Positions 46,921 through 56,480 of a stretch of DNA of 64,000 nucleotides are shown here, one piece after another. Positions within the stretch are counted from its first letter, which is position 1. Every line of letters starts with the position of its first letter. A model generated the notes under the pieces. That model worked only from the letters and a program-made list of their open reading frames with translations. It ran no database searches and was not told where the DNA came from. The stretch comes from Solimonas sp. (lineage in GTDB: Bacteria; Pseudomonadota; Gammaproteobacteria; Nevskiales; Nevskiaceae): positions 1 to 64,000 of the forward strand of contig JASBRP010000002.1 of NCBI GenBank assembly GCA_030149365.1. The letters run 5' to 3'. Both the position numbers and the translations under genes were made by a program.

Positions 46921-49900
46921 TCAGGAGTGGGGAGGCTCCGGGTTCCCCGACTCTTCATGGGCCAGCCGGGCGGCGTGGCGGCCCGGCGAGCCGGTGGCGC
47001 GGCACAGTGCGGAGTAGGAGGCCGGCACCACGTACAGTGTCAGCACCGTGGAGAACAGCACGCCGAAGAAGATCACGATGCCCAGGATGGCGCGGGCCTC
47101 ATGGCCGGCTCCTGTAGAGAAGATCAGCGGCACGGCGCCGGCCATGGTCGCGACCGAGGTCATCAGGATCGGACGCAGGCGGATTCGGCTGGCCTCCATC
47201 AGGGCCTCCTCGAAGTCCCGGCCGGCGTCACGCTGCTGGTTGGCGAATTCCACGATCAGGATGCCGTTCTTCGCCGCCAGGCCGATCAGCATGACGATGC
47301 CGATCTGCGCATAGACGTTGAGCGTGATGCCCAGCGTCCACAAGGCTCCCAGCGCTCCGAACACCGCCAGTGGCACCGTGGTCATGATCACCAGCGGATG
47401 GATGAAGCTTTCGAACTGTGCGGCCAGCGCCAGGTAGACGATCAGCAGGGCCATGCCGAAGGTGAACAGCAGGGCACTGCTGGATTCCTTGAAGTCGCGC
47501 GACTCGCCCTTGTAGCTGAGCCGGACCTGCTGCGGCAGTTCCTCGCGGATGATGTCTTCCATGTACACCAGCGCCTGGCCCAGGGTGTAGCCGGGCGCGA
47601 GGCTGGCACTGATGGTGATCGAGCGCAGCCGGTCCACGCGGTTGTAGGTGGTTGCCGCCGCCTTTTCCTTCAACGTCACCAGCGAAGTCAGCGGCACCAG
47701 GCTGCCGTCCGACTGCGAGCGCACGTAGATGTCCGACAGGTCCTGGGGCGTACGGCGCTGCTCGTCGGGAGCCTGCAGGATGATGTCGTACTCCTCGCCA
47801 CCTTGTTCGAAGCGCGTCACCACGCGGCCGCCCATGAAGGTTTCCAGTGCGGTGGAAATCGCCGACACCGACACCCCGCGATCGCCCGCGCGGTCCAGGT
47901 CCATGTCCAGCTCGATCTGTGGCTTGGTTTCCTTGTAGTCCGAGTCGAGCCGCTGCAGGCCCGGGTTCTCGGCCGCACGGCTCAGGATGCGGTCGCGCCA
48001 TTCGGCCAGCTCGCCATAGTCGTTGCCGCCCAGCACGACCTGAACCGGCTGGCTGGCGCCGCCGCGCTGGCCGAAGCCGGCACGCTGGTTGACCACCGCG
48101 CGTGCGCCCGGCAGGTCACGCAGGGCCTTGCTGTATTCCTCGCCTATCTCGGCGGAGCTGCGCTCGCGTGACTTCCAGTCGACCAGGGACAGCGACAGGT
48201 TGCCGTTGTTGACGTCGTCGTTGCCGCCGCCAACGGCAGGGATGCGCAGCATCACGCGCTCGATCTCGCCCTGGCCGATGCGCGGTGTGATCATCGCCTC
48301 GATGCGTTCCATCTCGCGGCCGGTGTAGGCCAGGCTGGCGCCTTCCGGTGCCGTCACCTGGATGATGAAGCCGCCGCGGTCCTCGCTAGGGGCGAACTCC
48401 TGAGGGACCGCATGGAACAGCCACCACGTACCCAGGCCCAGTGCCGCGAGCGCCACCCAGGCGAACAGCGGCCGCCGCACGAAGCCGCCCAGCGTCCGGG
48501 CATAGGCCTGCGACAAGCGCTCGAAGCCGCGCTCGATGGCTTGAGACATGCGGCCGCCATGGTCGTTCTTGCGCAGCAGCGCGGCGCTCAGTACCGGTGC
48601 CAAGGTCAGCGCCACGATCGCGGAGCAGATCACGCTGCCGGCCAGCGCCAGCGCGAACTCGCGGAACAATCGGCCGATGTTGCCTTCCAGGAAGCCGATC
48701 GGCACGAATACCGCCACCAGCACAGCCGTGACCGCCACGATGGCGAAGCCGACCTCGCGCGCGCCGCGATAGGAAGCCAGCAGCGGGGATTCGCCCAGCT
48801 CGATGCGGCGATGGATGTTCTCCACCATGACGATGGCGTCGTCCACCACCAGGCCGATCGCCAGCACCAGCGCGAGCAGGGTCAGGATGTTGATCGAGAA
48901 GCCGAAGGCATGCAGGAAGATGAAGGAGGCCAGCAGCGAGATTGGCACGGTGATGGCCGGGATCAGCGTGGCGCGGGCATTGCCCAGGAACAGGAAGATC
49001 ACCACGATCACGAACAGCGCCGCATAGACCAGCGTCAGCTCGACTTCATGCAGGGAGGCTTCGATGAAGGAGGAGGTGTCGTAGTTGACCTCCAGCTTCA
49101 TGCCCTCGGGCAGGTCAGCCCCGATGGTCTGCGTCATCTGCTTGGCCTGCTGGGCCACGGTCAGCGTGTTAGCGGTGGACGTCTTGACGATGCCGATGCC
49201 CAGGGCACCCGCACCATTGGCGCGGAAGGCGCCGCGCGGGTTCTGCGGGCCGAGCTCGACCTTGGCCACGTCCGACAGCCGTACCGGGAAGCCGTCCGCG
49301 CCGCGCGCCACCACCAGGTTGTTGAAGTCCTCGGCATTGCGGAAGGGGCGGGCGGTGCGCAGGCCGAACTCGCGCTCGGCGGACTCGATGCGTCCCGCCG
49401 GCCGCTCCATGTTCTGCTGGCGCAGCGCGTTCTCGATGTCCTCGGCGGTCAGCCCCCGCGCCGCCAGGCGGCCGCGATCGAGCCACACGCGCATGGCGTA
49501 GCGGCGTTCGCCGCCGTAGCGCACCTGGGATACGCCGTCGATGGTGGAGAAGCGATCGACGATGTAGCGCTCGGCGTAGTCGGTGAGCTGCAGCGTGTCC
49601 ATGCGATCCGAGGTGAGCACGAACCAGATGATCGGGCTGGAGTCCGCGTCGGCCTTGGCGATCTCCGGCGGGTCCACCTGGTCGGGCAGGCGGCCGACGA
49701 TGCTCGACACCCGGTCGCGCACGTCGTTGGCGGCGTCATCGATGTTGCGCGACAGCTCGAATTCGACGTTGATCTGCGAGCGGCCGTCGCGCGAGGCGGA
49801 GGTCACCGTCTTGATGCCCTCGATGCCGGCGACGCGGTCCTCGATCAGCTGGGTGATCTGGGTTTCGACGACGGCCGCCGAGGCACCGGTATAGGTGGTG

Positions 49901-50043
49901 TTGATCGAGACCACCGGCGGGTCGATGTCCGGGTATTCGCGGACCGAGGTCGAGCTCAGGCCGAACAGGCCGAAGACCACCAGCAGCAGGTTGATGACCG
50001 TGGCGAGGACAGGACGCTTGACCGAGGTATCGGTGATCCACAT
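46921..50043 (-). CDS. RND efflux transporter permease, HAE1 type, without adjacent adaptor
   Basis: 1040 residues from ATG 50043. N-terminal MWITDTSVKRPVLATVINLL marks the pump subtype usually paired with a dedicated adaptor. The proton-relay pair is in LVLAIGLVVDDAIVMVENIH, and the second-half signature is IGLAAKNGILIVEFANQQRD. Full length for the family, so not truncated. It follows exbD by about 135 bases and has no adaptor or channel gene next to it. An adaptor of the right type stands alone at 28480-29547. Confidence 0.95.
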   Translation of the reverse strand: MWITDTSVKRPVLATVINLLLVVFGLFGLSSTSVREYPDIDPPVVSINTTYTGASAAVVETQITQLIEDRVAGIEGIKTVTSASRDGRSQINVEFELSRNIDDAANDVRDRVSSIVGRLPDQVDPPEIAKADADSSPIIWFVLTSDRMDTLQLTDYAERYIVDRFSTIDGVSQVRYGGERRYAMRVWLDRGRLAARGLTAEDIENALRQQNMERPAGRIESAEREFGLRTARPFRNAEDFNNLVVARGADGFPVRLSDVAKVELGPQNPRGAFRANGAGALGIGIVKTSTANTLTVAQQAKQMTQTIGADLPEGMKLEVNYDTSSFIEASLHEVELTLVYAALFVIVVIFLFLGNARATLIPAITVPISLLASFIFLHAFGFSINILTLLALVLAIGLVVDDAIVMVENIHRRIELGESPLLASYRGAREVGFAIVAVTAVLVAVFVPIGFLEGNIGRLFREFALALAGSVICSAIVALTLAPVLSAALLRKNDHGGRMSQAIERGFERLSQAYARTLGGFVRRPLFAWVALAALGLGTWWLFHAVPQEFAPSEDRGGFIIQVTAPEGASLAYTGREMERIEAMITPRIGQGEIERVMLRIPAVGGGNDDVNNGNLSLSLVDWKSRERSSAEIGEEYSKALRDLPGARAVVNQRAGFGQRGGASQPVQVVLGGNDYGELAEWRDRILSRAAENPGLQRLDSDYKETKPQIELDMDLDRAGDRGVSVSAISTALETFMGGRVVTRFEQGGEEYDIILQAPDEQRRTPQDLSDIYVRSQSDGSLVPLTSLVTLKEKAAATTYNRVDRLRSITISASLAPGYTLGQALVYMEDIIREELPQQVRLSYKGESRDFKESSSALLFTFGMALLIVYLALAAQFESFIHPLVIMTTVPLAVFGALGALWTLGITLNVYAQIGIVMLIGLAAKNGILIVEFANQQRDAGRDFEEALMEASRIRLRPILMTSVATMAGAVPLIFSTGAGHEARAILGIVIFFGVLFSTVLTLYVVPASYSALCRATGSPGRHAARLAHEESGNPEPPHS

Positions 50044-50178
50044 GGCGGGCTGCCGGCTGGTAGGGATGGCGCACAGACTGCCCGGCAGGTTCCGGGCTCC
50101 ACAAACGACTGTGCCGGACGCAGGGTCCGGCACAGTGTGACAGCAGGGGGTATGGCGGGGCTACTGAAAGCCCTCGGT

Positions 50179-50616
<438 letters not shown>

Positions 50617-50620
50617 GGCC

Positions 50621-51343
50621 TTAGGCTCCGGTCTTCAGCTTCACGACATTGCCGCCACCGGCGACCTGCTGGCCGGTGGTGAGGAAGGCGTACAGGTCGT
50701 GGGCGAAGGCATCGAGGGCACCGAGCACCACGCGGTTGCTGCGCACCAGGTAGTTGTAGCCCAGCACCGCCGGGATGGCCACGGCCAGGCCGACGCCGGT
50801 CATGATCAGTGCTTCACCCACCGGACCGGCAACCTTGTCCAGGGTGCCCGCGCCGGACATGCCGATGCTCACCAGGGCGTGGTACACGCCCCAGACCGTG
50901 CCGAACAGGCCGACGAAGGGGGCGGTGGAGCCCACCGAGGCCAGCACGCTGAGGCCGGACTCCATCTTGGTGGTTTCCTCGTCGATGACCTTGCGGATCG
51001 TGCGGGTCAGGAACTCCGAGGCGGTGCCGGCTTCTTCCAGGCGGCTGGCGCCGAAACGGGCATGGTGGTCACGCGCGGTGATGGCGTGGTGCGCGAGGTG
51101 CGAGAATGGCTCGTCGGCGCGGTGAGCGGCGACGGCGTCATGCACCTGGTCGAGGCTCTTGGAGTTCCAGAAGAAATCGAGAAAGGCCTTGCTGCGCTTG
51201 CGCTCGAGGTGGCCGCGGATCGACTTGACGACGATCAGGTACCAGGATGCGATGCTCATCACCAGCAGTACGAACAGCAGGAACTTGCCCACCACGTCCG
51301 ACTGGCCGATGAAGTGGGCAAAACCGAGGGTCTGGGTTTCCAT
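50621..51343 (-). CDS. exbB: Biopolymer transport protein ExbB (MotA/TolQ/ExbB family)
   Basis: 240 residues with three membrane helices: one N-terminal (FLLFVLLVMSIASWYLIV) and two in the conserved block (LASVGSTAPFVGLFGTVWGV; GEALIMTGVGLAVAIPAVLG). Inner-membrane proton channel subunit with ExbD. Between tonB and exbD, 18 bases after tonB. Confidence 0.95.
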   Translation of the reverse strand: METQTLGFAHFIGQSDVVGKFLLFVLLVMSIASWYLIVVKSIRGHLERKRSKAFLDFFWNSKSLDQVHDAVAAHRADEPFSHLAHHAITARDHHARFGASRLEEAGTASEFLTRTIRKVIDEETTKMESGLSVLASVGSTAPFVGLFGTVWGVYHALVSIGMSGAGTLDKVAGPVGEALIMTGVGLAVAIPAVLGYNYLVRSNRVVLGALDAFAHDLYAFLTTGQQVAGGGNVVKLKTGA

Positions 51344-51361
51344 GAGGCTCCGGGAAAACTC

Positions 51362-52024
51362 TTATTTGTTCAGTGTGAAAGGCATGGAGAAGGTGACCGT
51401 CTGCTCGAACGGCCTGCCGCCTTTCGTGCCCGGCTTGAATTTCCAGCGGCGGACGCCTGAGACGGCCGCTTCGTCGAGCCGGCTGAAGCCGCTGGACTTG
51501 GTCACCTTGATCGACTTGGGCATGCCGTCCACGGACACCAGGACGGTCAGTTCGACGATGCCTTCCTCGCCCAGTTGCCTGGAGCGCATCGGGTACGCCG
51601 GAATCGGATTGTTGAGATAGGCCGCGTCGAACTTCGGCGGTTCGATCACCGGCTCGGGCTCAGGACCCGGTGCCGGGGGCGGCGCCGCCTGGATCGGCGG
51701 CAGCGGCTCGGGCTCCACCGGCTCGGGCGGGGCCTCGATGGCCTTGGGCGCCGGCTCGGTCGACTTGGTGGTGATCAGCGGCTTGGGCTTGGGCTTTTCC
51801 AGCGGCGGCGGCGGCTCCGGCGGCAGCGGCTCGGGCGGCTTGACCGGCTCCGGCACCTCGGGAGCGATGAAGCTCACGTAGAGCGGCGCCGGCGAGGCCT
51901 GCTCGGGCGCGATCTCCGACAGCGTCACGATGCTCCAAAGGCCCAGCAGGTGGGCGCCGACCACGAGGGCCAGGCCGCCGAAACTCAGCGGACGATCGTT
52001 ACCTTGGGAAAGGGTAGCCAGCAT
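51362..52024 (-). CDS. tonB: TonB energy-transducing protein
   Basis: 220 residues from ATG 52024 (a longer frame adds 23 residues without a helix). One N-terminal helix (LALVVGAHLLGLWSIVTL), a long Pro/Glu then Pro/Lys linker (about 50-140: PEPLPPEPPPPLEKPKPKP), and a C-terminal TonB domain (YPMRSRQLGEEGIVELTVLV; VRRWKFKPGTKGG). Transmits proton-motive energy to outer-membrane receptors. A Fur-like palindrome lies about 70 bases upstream; exbB and exbD follow, so the set is probably iron-repressed. Confidence 0.93.
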   Translation of the reverse strand: MLATLSQGNDRPLSFGGLALVVGAHLLGLWSIVTLSEIAPEQASPAPLYVSFIAPEVPEPVKPPEPLPPEPPPPLEKPKPKPLITTKSTEPAPKAIEAPPEPVEPEPLPPIQAAPPPAPGPEPEPVIEPPKFDAAYLNNPIPAYPMRSRQLGEEGIVELTVLVSVDGMPKSIKVTKSSGFSRLDEAAVSGVRRWKFKPGTKGGRPFEQTVTFSMPFTLNK

Positions 52025-52093
52025 CGAGGAAGCAGTCGGGCAGCGGCGAAAAAAGCGAAAAGTCCCTGTTCCGGCTGGAACCGCCGGATTCAT

Positions 52094-52112
52094 TGAGAAT
52101 GTTTCTCATTCT
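52094..52112. promoter_or_regulatory. Fur-like box upstream of tonB
   Basis: TGAGAATGTTTCTCATTCT contains two overlapping perfect inverted repeats: TGAGAA-TGT-TTCTCA and AGAATG-TTTCT-CATTCT. This is the overlapping-palindrome layout of Fur sites. It is about 70 bases ahead of the minus-strand tonB start. Confidence 0.75.
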
Positions 52113-52255
52113 AACTGTGTGCTGCACCGCAGCGCAAGCAAGAAAAGCCAATTGATTAGCTAGCTAGGGATGCTTCATGCAAAAATGCGTCAACGCTATG
52201 CCACCACGGTGACATACTCGATTCTGATCGCGGCGGCGCCCCTTTGAGGACCAAG

Positions 52256-52939
52256 ATGAACAAGCTTTCCACGGCGGTTCGTATCGCCCTGGCTGTACTG
52301 CTGATCTATGCGGGTTACCTGGCGCTGCTGGCCGCCAGCCTCGGGCCGGAAATCTTCAGGCCCCTGTTCTCGGAGCAGGGCCCTTTCGAGGAAATGAGCA
52401 TCGTGCTGTGGGTGGCACTGGGCGCCATCCTGCTGTTCCATGACCCGCGTTCGCCCCGGGTCTGGGCACTGGCAGCGCTGGCCTTCGTCTTTGCTGCCCG
52501 TGAGGCCGACCTGCACAAGGCCTTCACCGTGATGAGCATCTCCAAGAGCAGGTTCTATGTCAGCCCCGACGTGCCGGTGATGCAGAAGATCATTGGCGGC
52601 CTCGTGCTCCTGGCCGTGGTGGCCTTGATCATCTACCTGGCGCGCCTCTGCTGGCAGTACTTTTTCCGCCAGGGTGGTCTGCGCACCCCGGTCGGCCAGG
52701 TATTGGTACTGCCGGTGCTGCTGCTGCCGCTCTCCAAGGTGCTGGACCGGTTCTCCAACGGCCTGAGGGAGAGCTTCGGCATCATCGTGCCGGAGTCGCT
52801 CAACCAGTTCATTGCTGCTTTCGAGGAGGGCATGGAGATGGCCATGCCGGTGCTCTTCATCGTTGCGCTGCTGCTGTACCAGGCCAGCCGGCGCGAGGCA
52901 GGCCAGGCTCAGGCCTCGGTGCTGTCGCGAGGCAAGTAG
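52256..52939 (+). CDS. Polytopic membrane protein of unknown function
   Basis: 227 residues from ATG 52256 with AGGA upstream; a TTG four codons earlier is less likely. About six hydrophobic segments (for example IALAVLLIYAGYLALLAASL; MSIVLWVALGAILLF; GGLVLLAVVALIIYLARL; ALPVLFIVALLLYQASR-like end) with short charged loops (READLHKAF). Not recognised. Divergent from tonB across the Fur-like site, so it could share that control. Confidence 0.7.
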   Translation: MNKLSTAVRIALAVLLIYAGYLALLAASLGPEIFRPLFSEQGPFEEMSIVLWVALGAILLFHDPRSPRVWALAALAFVFAAREADLHKAFTVMSISKSRFYVSPDVPVMQKIIGGLVLLAVVALIIYLARLCWQYFFRQGGLRTPVGQVLVLPVLLLPLSKVLDRFSNGLRESFGIIVPESLNQFIAAFEEGMEMAMPVLFIVALLLYQASRREAGQAQASVLSRGK

Positions 52940-52960
52940 CCCGGATTCCATCCGGGCCAT

Positions 52961-52994
52961 ACGAAGCAGGGCTGCCGATCGGCAGCCCTGCTTC
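52961..52994. terminator. Perfect 34-bp palindrome, probable bidirectional terminator
   Basis: CGAAGCAGGGCTGCCGA joined to its exact reverse complement (17+17 bases, no loop). It lies between the convergent membrane-protein and alkB genes. A second stem GCCCGGAT-TCC-ATCCGGGC (52938-52956) precedes it. T tracts are short, so Rho-independent termination is likely but not certain. Confidence 0.55.
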
Positions 52995-53007
52995 GTTGCG
53001 GGACCGG

Positions 53008-54411
53008 TTATCCGAGGGGGATGAAATCCGGCTTCTCGCGGACGGCGCAGTCCGGGCAGGGCCAGCTGTCCGGGATCTGGGACCAGGGCGTGCCCGGCTT
53101 GAAGCCCTCATGCGGGCAGCCTGAGGCCTCGTCGTAGATGTAGCCGCAGTCGCTGCACTGGTAGCGCGCCGCCTGGGTCGTGGCGCCGCCCGTGGCCTCC
53201 GGCAGGTGCTCGCCGGGGAAAACCTCCGGATGGCCGTCGTCCAGAGGCTGGCGGTGCCAGCGCGCCATCAGTTCGGCCCGCTTGGGCGGATAGATGTTGG
53301 CCAGGCTGAGGTCACCCTTGTGGTGGCGCGCCACCAGCGGATCCATCTGGCGGAACCACAGCCAGGGGATGTAGGCGGGGATCAGCATCGACGCGTAGCC
53401 GGACGGCAGCTGCGGCGATTCGTCGAAGTGGCGCAGGGCCTGGAAGCGGCGCGTCGGGTTGGCGTGGTGGTCCGAGTGCCGCTGCAACTGGTACAGGAAC
53501 AGGTTGGTCACCACGTTGTTGCTGTTCCAGGAGTGTGCCGGCCGGCAACGCTCGTAGCGTCCGCTGGGCAGCTTCTGGCGCATCAGGCCGTAATGTTCGA
53601 TGTAGTTGATCACTTCGAGCAGCGAGGCGCCGTAGAAGGCCTGCGCCAGCAGGAAGGCCAGGCTCGGCCAGCCGAGCCAGACGGTGAGGCCGCCGAACAG
53701 CAGGGCCGTCATGCCCCAGGCCTGCAGGTTCTCGTTGTGGATGCTCCATGCCGACTGGCCGTTGCGGGCCAGGCGATCCTTCTCCAGGTGCCAGGCCGAG
53801 CGCAGGCTGCCGAGCATGGTGCGCGGCAGGAAGGCCCAGAAGCTCTCGCCCATCTTCGAGCTGGCCGGATCGTCCGGCGTCGCCACGTTCTTGTGGTGGC
53901 CCTTGTTGTGCTCGATGAAGAAATGGCCGTAGGCCACCGGTGCCAGCGTCAGCTTGGCCATCCAGCGATCCAGGCTGTTGGTCTTATGCCCCAGCTCGTG
54001 CGCGGTGTTGACGCCGATGCCGTTGATCGTGCCCACGGTGAACATCAGGCCGATCCACTCCCAGGCGGCCAGGCCACCGGTGGCAGCGAGCCAGGCGCCC
54101 CAGACCGTCAGCAGGAACTGCGTGGGCAGATAGGCCAGCACGATCGCACGGTAGTAGCGGTCGTTCTCCAGCTGCGCCACGGCAGCCTCGGGCGGATTGC
54201 TGCTGTCGACGCCGACCAGGCGGTCCAGTGCCGGGATGATGACGTAGACCAGGATCGGGCCGCCCCACAGCCATGCGCCGTGGCCGGTCAAGTGGTATAG
54301 GATCACGGCCAGGGTGCCCAGCACCGGGATCATCGGGCTGAGCAGCCAGAGGGCACGCTTGCTGTCTACCCAGGGTGTGGCGCCCGTGGTCGCCATCGTT
54401 GTTGTATTCAT
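53008..54411 (-). CDS. alkB: Alkane 1-monooxygenase fused to rubredoxin
   Basis: 467 residues. The AlkB part (about 1-400) has six helices and the diiron histidine boxes NTAHELGHKTN, EHNKGHHKNVATPDDPA, and LQRHSDHHANPTRRFQ, plus the NYIEHYGL block. A linker leads to a rubredoxin (about 415-467) with iron ligands in YQCSDCGYIYDE and WPCPDCAVREKPDF. Oxidises the terminal carbon of medium-chain alkanes at the inner membrane; the fused rubredoxin delivers electrons directly. Fusions of this kind are known in several hydrocarbon degraders. An AraC regulator is divergent from it, and convergent termination is by the palindrome at 52961. Confidence 0.95.
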   Translation of the reverse strand: MNTTTMATTGATPWVDSKRALWLLSPMIPVLGTLAVILYHLTGHGAWLWGGPILVYVIIPALDRLVGVDSSNPPEAAVAQLENDRYYRAIVLAYLPTQFLLTVWGAWLAATGGLAAWEWIGLMFTVGTINGIGVNTAHELGHKTNSLDRWMAKLTLAPVAYGHFFIEHNKGHHKNVATPDDPASSKMGESFWAFLPRTMLGSLRSAWHLEKDRLARNGQSAWSIHNENLQAWGMTALLFGGLTVWLGWPSLAFLLAQAFYGASLLEVINYIEHYGLMRQKLPSGRYERCRPAHSWNSNNVVTNLFLYQLQRHSDHHANPTRRFQALRHFDESPQLPSGYASMLIPAYIPWLWFRQMDPLVARHHKGDLSLANIYPPKRAELMARWHRQPLDDGHPEVFPGEHLPEATGGATTQAARYQCSDCGYIYDEASGCPHEGFKPGTPWSQIPDSWPCPDCAVREKPDFIPLG

Positions 54412-54594
54412 GCGCTGCCTCCAGCTCCTGCCACCCGCGAAAGGCCGCGGTGAGCCGCTCCTGGGGGTTCTACCCCTGGGGCGGTGCTATAGTCAAACTC
54501 GCGGCGAGCAGGGGGAAGTCGTCATCCGCCGTTGTACCATCGTCAGACGCCGCGACCTGCGCGGAACTCCGGAATACCTATTAAAAACGCCGGC

Positions 54595-55515
54595 ATGGAT
54601 ACGCTGAGCCTGATTCTCGACGACATCCGCCTGAAAGGCGCCGTGTTCCGGCAGTACGCCCTGGTCCCGCAGTGGTCGATGCGGCTGGAGACCCCGGGGC
54701 TGTCGAGCTTCCATATCGTTACCGGCGGCCAGGCCTGGCTGCTGCGCGAAGCCGAGGCGCCGCTGCTGCTGCAGTCCGGCGATCTGGTGCTGCTGCCGCG
54801 AGGAGTCGATCACCGCGTGCAGGACAACCCGGACTCCAGGATGCCGCCGCGGGACATGCTGCCGGACCTGGATGCGCCCTCGGATGAACTGATGCGGATC
54901 GGCGAGGGCACCGTCGGTTGCACCCTGCTGTCCGGCTACTTCCGCTTCGAGGTGGAACTGGCGCGCCCGTTGATGGCCGCGCTGCCGCAGCTCCTGCATC
55001 TGAGGACCCTGGCGGCGAGCCCGCCGGTCTGGCTGCGGGCCGGGCTGGAATTCATCGCAGACGAATTCAGCCGGCCACGTCCGGCGCGGCAGGCGATCGT
55101 CAACCGCATCGCCGACATCCTGCTGATGGAATTCCTGCGCCATCACGTGGAGAGCCTGCCGGAGGGCTCCGGCAACTGGCTGCTGGCCTTGCGCGACCAG
55201 GCCCTGTCGGCCGCGCTGGCGGCCATGCACCGCGAGCCGCAGCGCGCCTGGACCGTACCGGAGCTGGCCGACCTGGCCTGCCTGTCGCGGTCCGCCTTCG
55301 CCGAGCGCTTCACCCAGGTCCTGGGCCAGCCGCCGCTGGCCTATCTCACCGAGCACCGCATGCGGCTGGCGGCCTGGCAGCTGCGCTCCGGCAGCCAGCC
55401 GGTCGCGCGCATCGCCGAGGCCAGCGGCTACGCCTCGGAAACCGCCTTCAGCCAGGCCTTCAAGCGGGCCTATGGCAGCAGCCCCAGCGCCTGGAGGCGG
55501 GAACGGCAGGGGTAA
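54595..55515 (+). CDS. AraC-family regulator (cupin type)
   Basis: 306 residues from ATG 54595 (a longer frame with 21 extra residues lacks support). N-terminal AraC-binding cupin (FHIVTGGQAWLLREAEAPLL; GDLVLLPRGVDHRV), C-terminal double helix-turn-helix (WTVPELADLACLSRSAFAER; PVARIAEASGYASETAFSQA). Divergent from alkB with a 183-base gap, so it probably activates alkane oxidation in response to alkanes or their products; ligand not readable. Confidence 0.88.
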   Translation: MDTLSLILDDIRLKGAVFRQYALVPQWSMRLETPGLSSFHIVTGGQAWLLREAEAPLLLQSGDLVLLPRGVDHRVQDNPDSRMPPRDMLPDLDAPSDELMRIGEGTVGCTLLSGYFRFEVELARPLMAALPQLLHLRTLAASPPVWLRAGLEFIADEFSRPRPARQAIVNRIADILLMEFLRHHVESLPEGSGNWLLALRDQALSAALAAMHREPQRAWTVPELADLACLSRSAFAERFTQVLGQPPLAYLTEHRMRLAAWQLRSGSQPVARIAEASGYASETAFSQAFKRAYGSSPSAWRRERQG

Positions 55516-55670
55516 TTCCACATCATGGCCGAAACGGACGGTGGAATTGTCATGAACTTGGGGTAAAGTCGGGACGCTAGATGTTGCGGCCGGACTGTTT
55601 GGGGCCGTCATCACCACTTGGGTCGAACAATCACCCGGATGGATCCGGGGCAAAAAGGGGAGAGTTGTTC

Positions 55671-56417
55671 ATGCATATGCGGAATGCTGCCGTGCTGGCC
55701 ATGCTGGTTTCGGCGCCGGCCTTTGCGGTCACCACTCAGGGCTACAATATCCCGTACGCCGGCGTGTTCTACGGCTACGAAATCTCTGACAGCTCCCGTG
55801 ATTCCGACGGCGCCAGCGGTCTGCAGCTCAGCGTCGGCAGCCCGATCGACTGGGGCACCAACAACTCCATCGAGCTGAGCCTCTACGACGCCGGCCGCAA
55901 GCGCGACGTCGATGGCGGCAAGGACTACCAGACCGCGTTCTTCGTGGACCTGGTCCATCATTACGCTCCCACCAACGGTGGTATCCAGGCCGTTCCGAAG
56001 TTCACGCCCTACGTCCTCGGCGGCGTCGGCGCGATCCAGGAAGACGTGGGCGGCGATGACCACATGCACCTCGGCGGCAGCGTCGGCGGCGGCCTGTTCT
56101 TCCCGCTGCCCTGGCACGGCCTGGCCGTGCGCACCGAGGCTCGTGCGCAGCTCCAGCTCAACGACAAGTCGGTTGCCGGTGAGGACTTCCTGGTCGACTA
56201 CCGCTTCAACGTCGGCCTGCAGATCCCGCTGTACTTCCTGGCCGAGGGCAAGTTCACCTCCGCTCCGGCGCAGGAGTGCTTGGTCACCGTGGTGGACCCG
56301 GTCACCGGTCGCAAGGACTGCGCGGTGGACAGCGATGCCGACGGCGTCAACGACACCGCCGACCAGTGCCCGAACACGCCGGCCGGCGTGGCGGTGCAGG
56401 CCAACGGCTGCCAGTAA
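55671..56417 (+). CDS. Outer-membrane beta-barrel protein with thrombospondin type 3-like tail
   Basis: 248 residues from ATG 55671 (ATG 55677 is also usable), GGGGAG upstream. Signal peptide (VLAMLVSAPAFAV), then about 200 residues of alternating strands (YNIPYAGVFYGYEIS; HGLAVRTEARAQLQL) typical of OprF/OmpA-like barrels. It ends in a calcium-binding TSP3 unit, DSDADGVNDTADQCPNTPAG, directly before the stop. In most relatives an OmpA peptidoglycan-binding domain follows this unit; here it is absent. Followed by a strong terminator. Confidence 0.75.
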   Translation: MHMRNAAVLAMLVSAPAFAVTTQGYNIPYAGVFYGYEISDSSRDSDGASGLQLSVGSPIDWGTNNSIELSLYDAGRKRDVDGGKDYQTAFFVDLVHHYAPTNGGIQAVPKFTPYVLGGVGAIQEDVGGDDHMHLGGSVGGGLFFPLPWHGLAVRTEARAQLQLNDKSVAGEDFLVDYRFNVGLQIPLYFLAEGKFTSAPAQECLVTVVDPVTGRKDCAVDSDADGVNDTADQCPNTPAGVAVQANGCQ

Positions 56418-56433
56418 GCTTCAAGGCTTCACG

Positions 56434-56461
56434 AAAAAGCCCCGCGAAAGCGGGGCTTTTT
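56434..56461. terminator. Bidirectional Rho-independent terminator
   Basis: AAAAAGCCCCGC-GAAA-GCGGGGCTTTTT: perfect 12-bp stem with a GAAA loop and T/A tracts on both sides. Between the barrel gene and the convergent desaturase. Confidence 0.92.
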
Positions 56462-56480
56462 CATTGCAGGCCCGGTCTAC

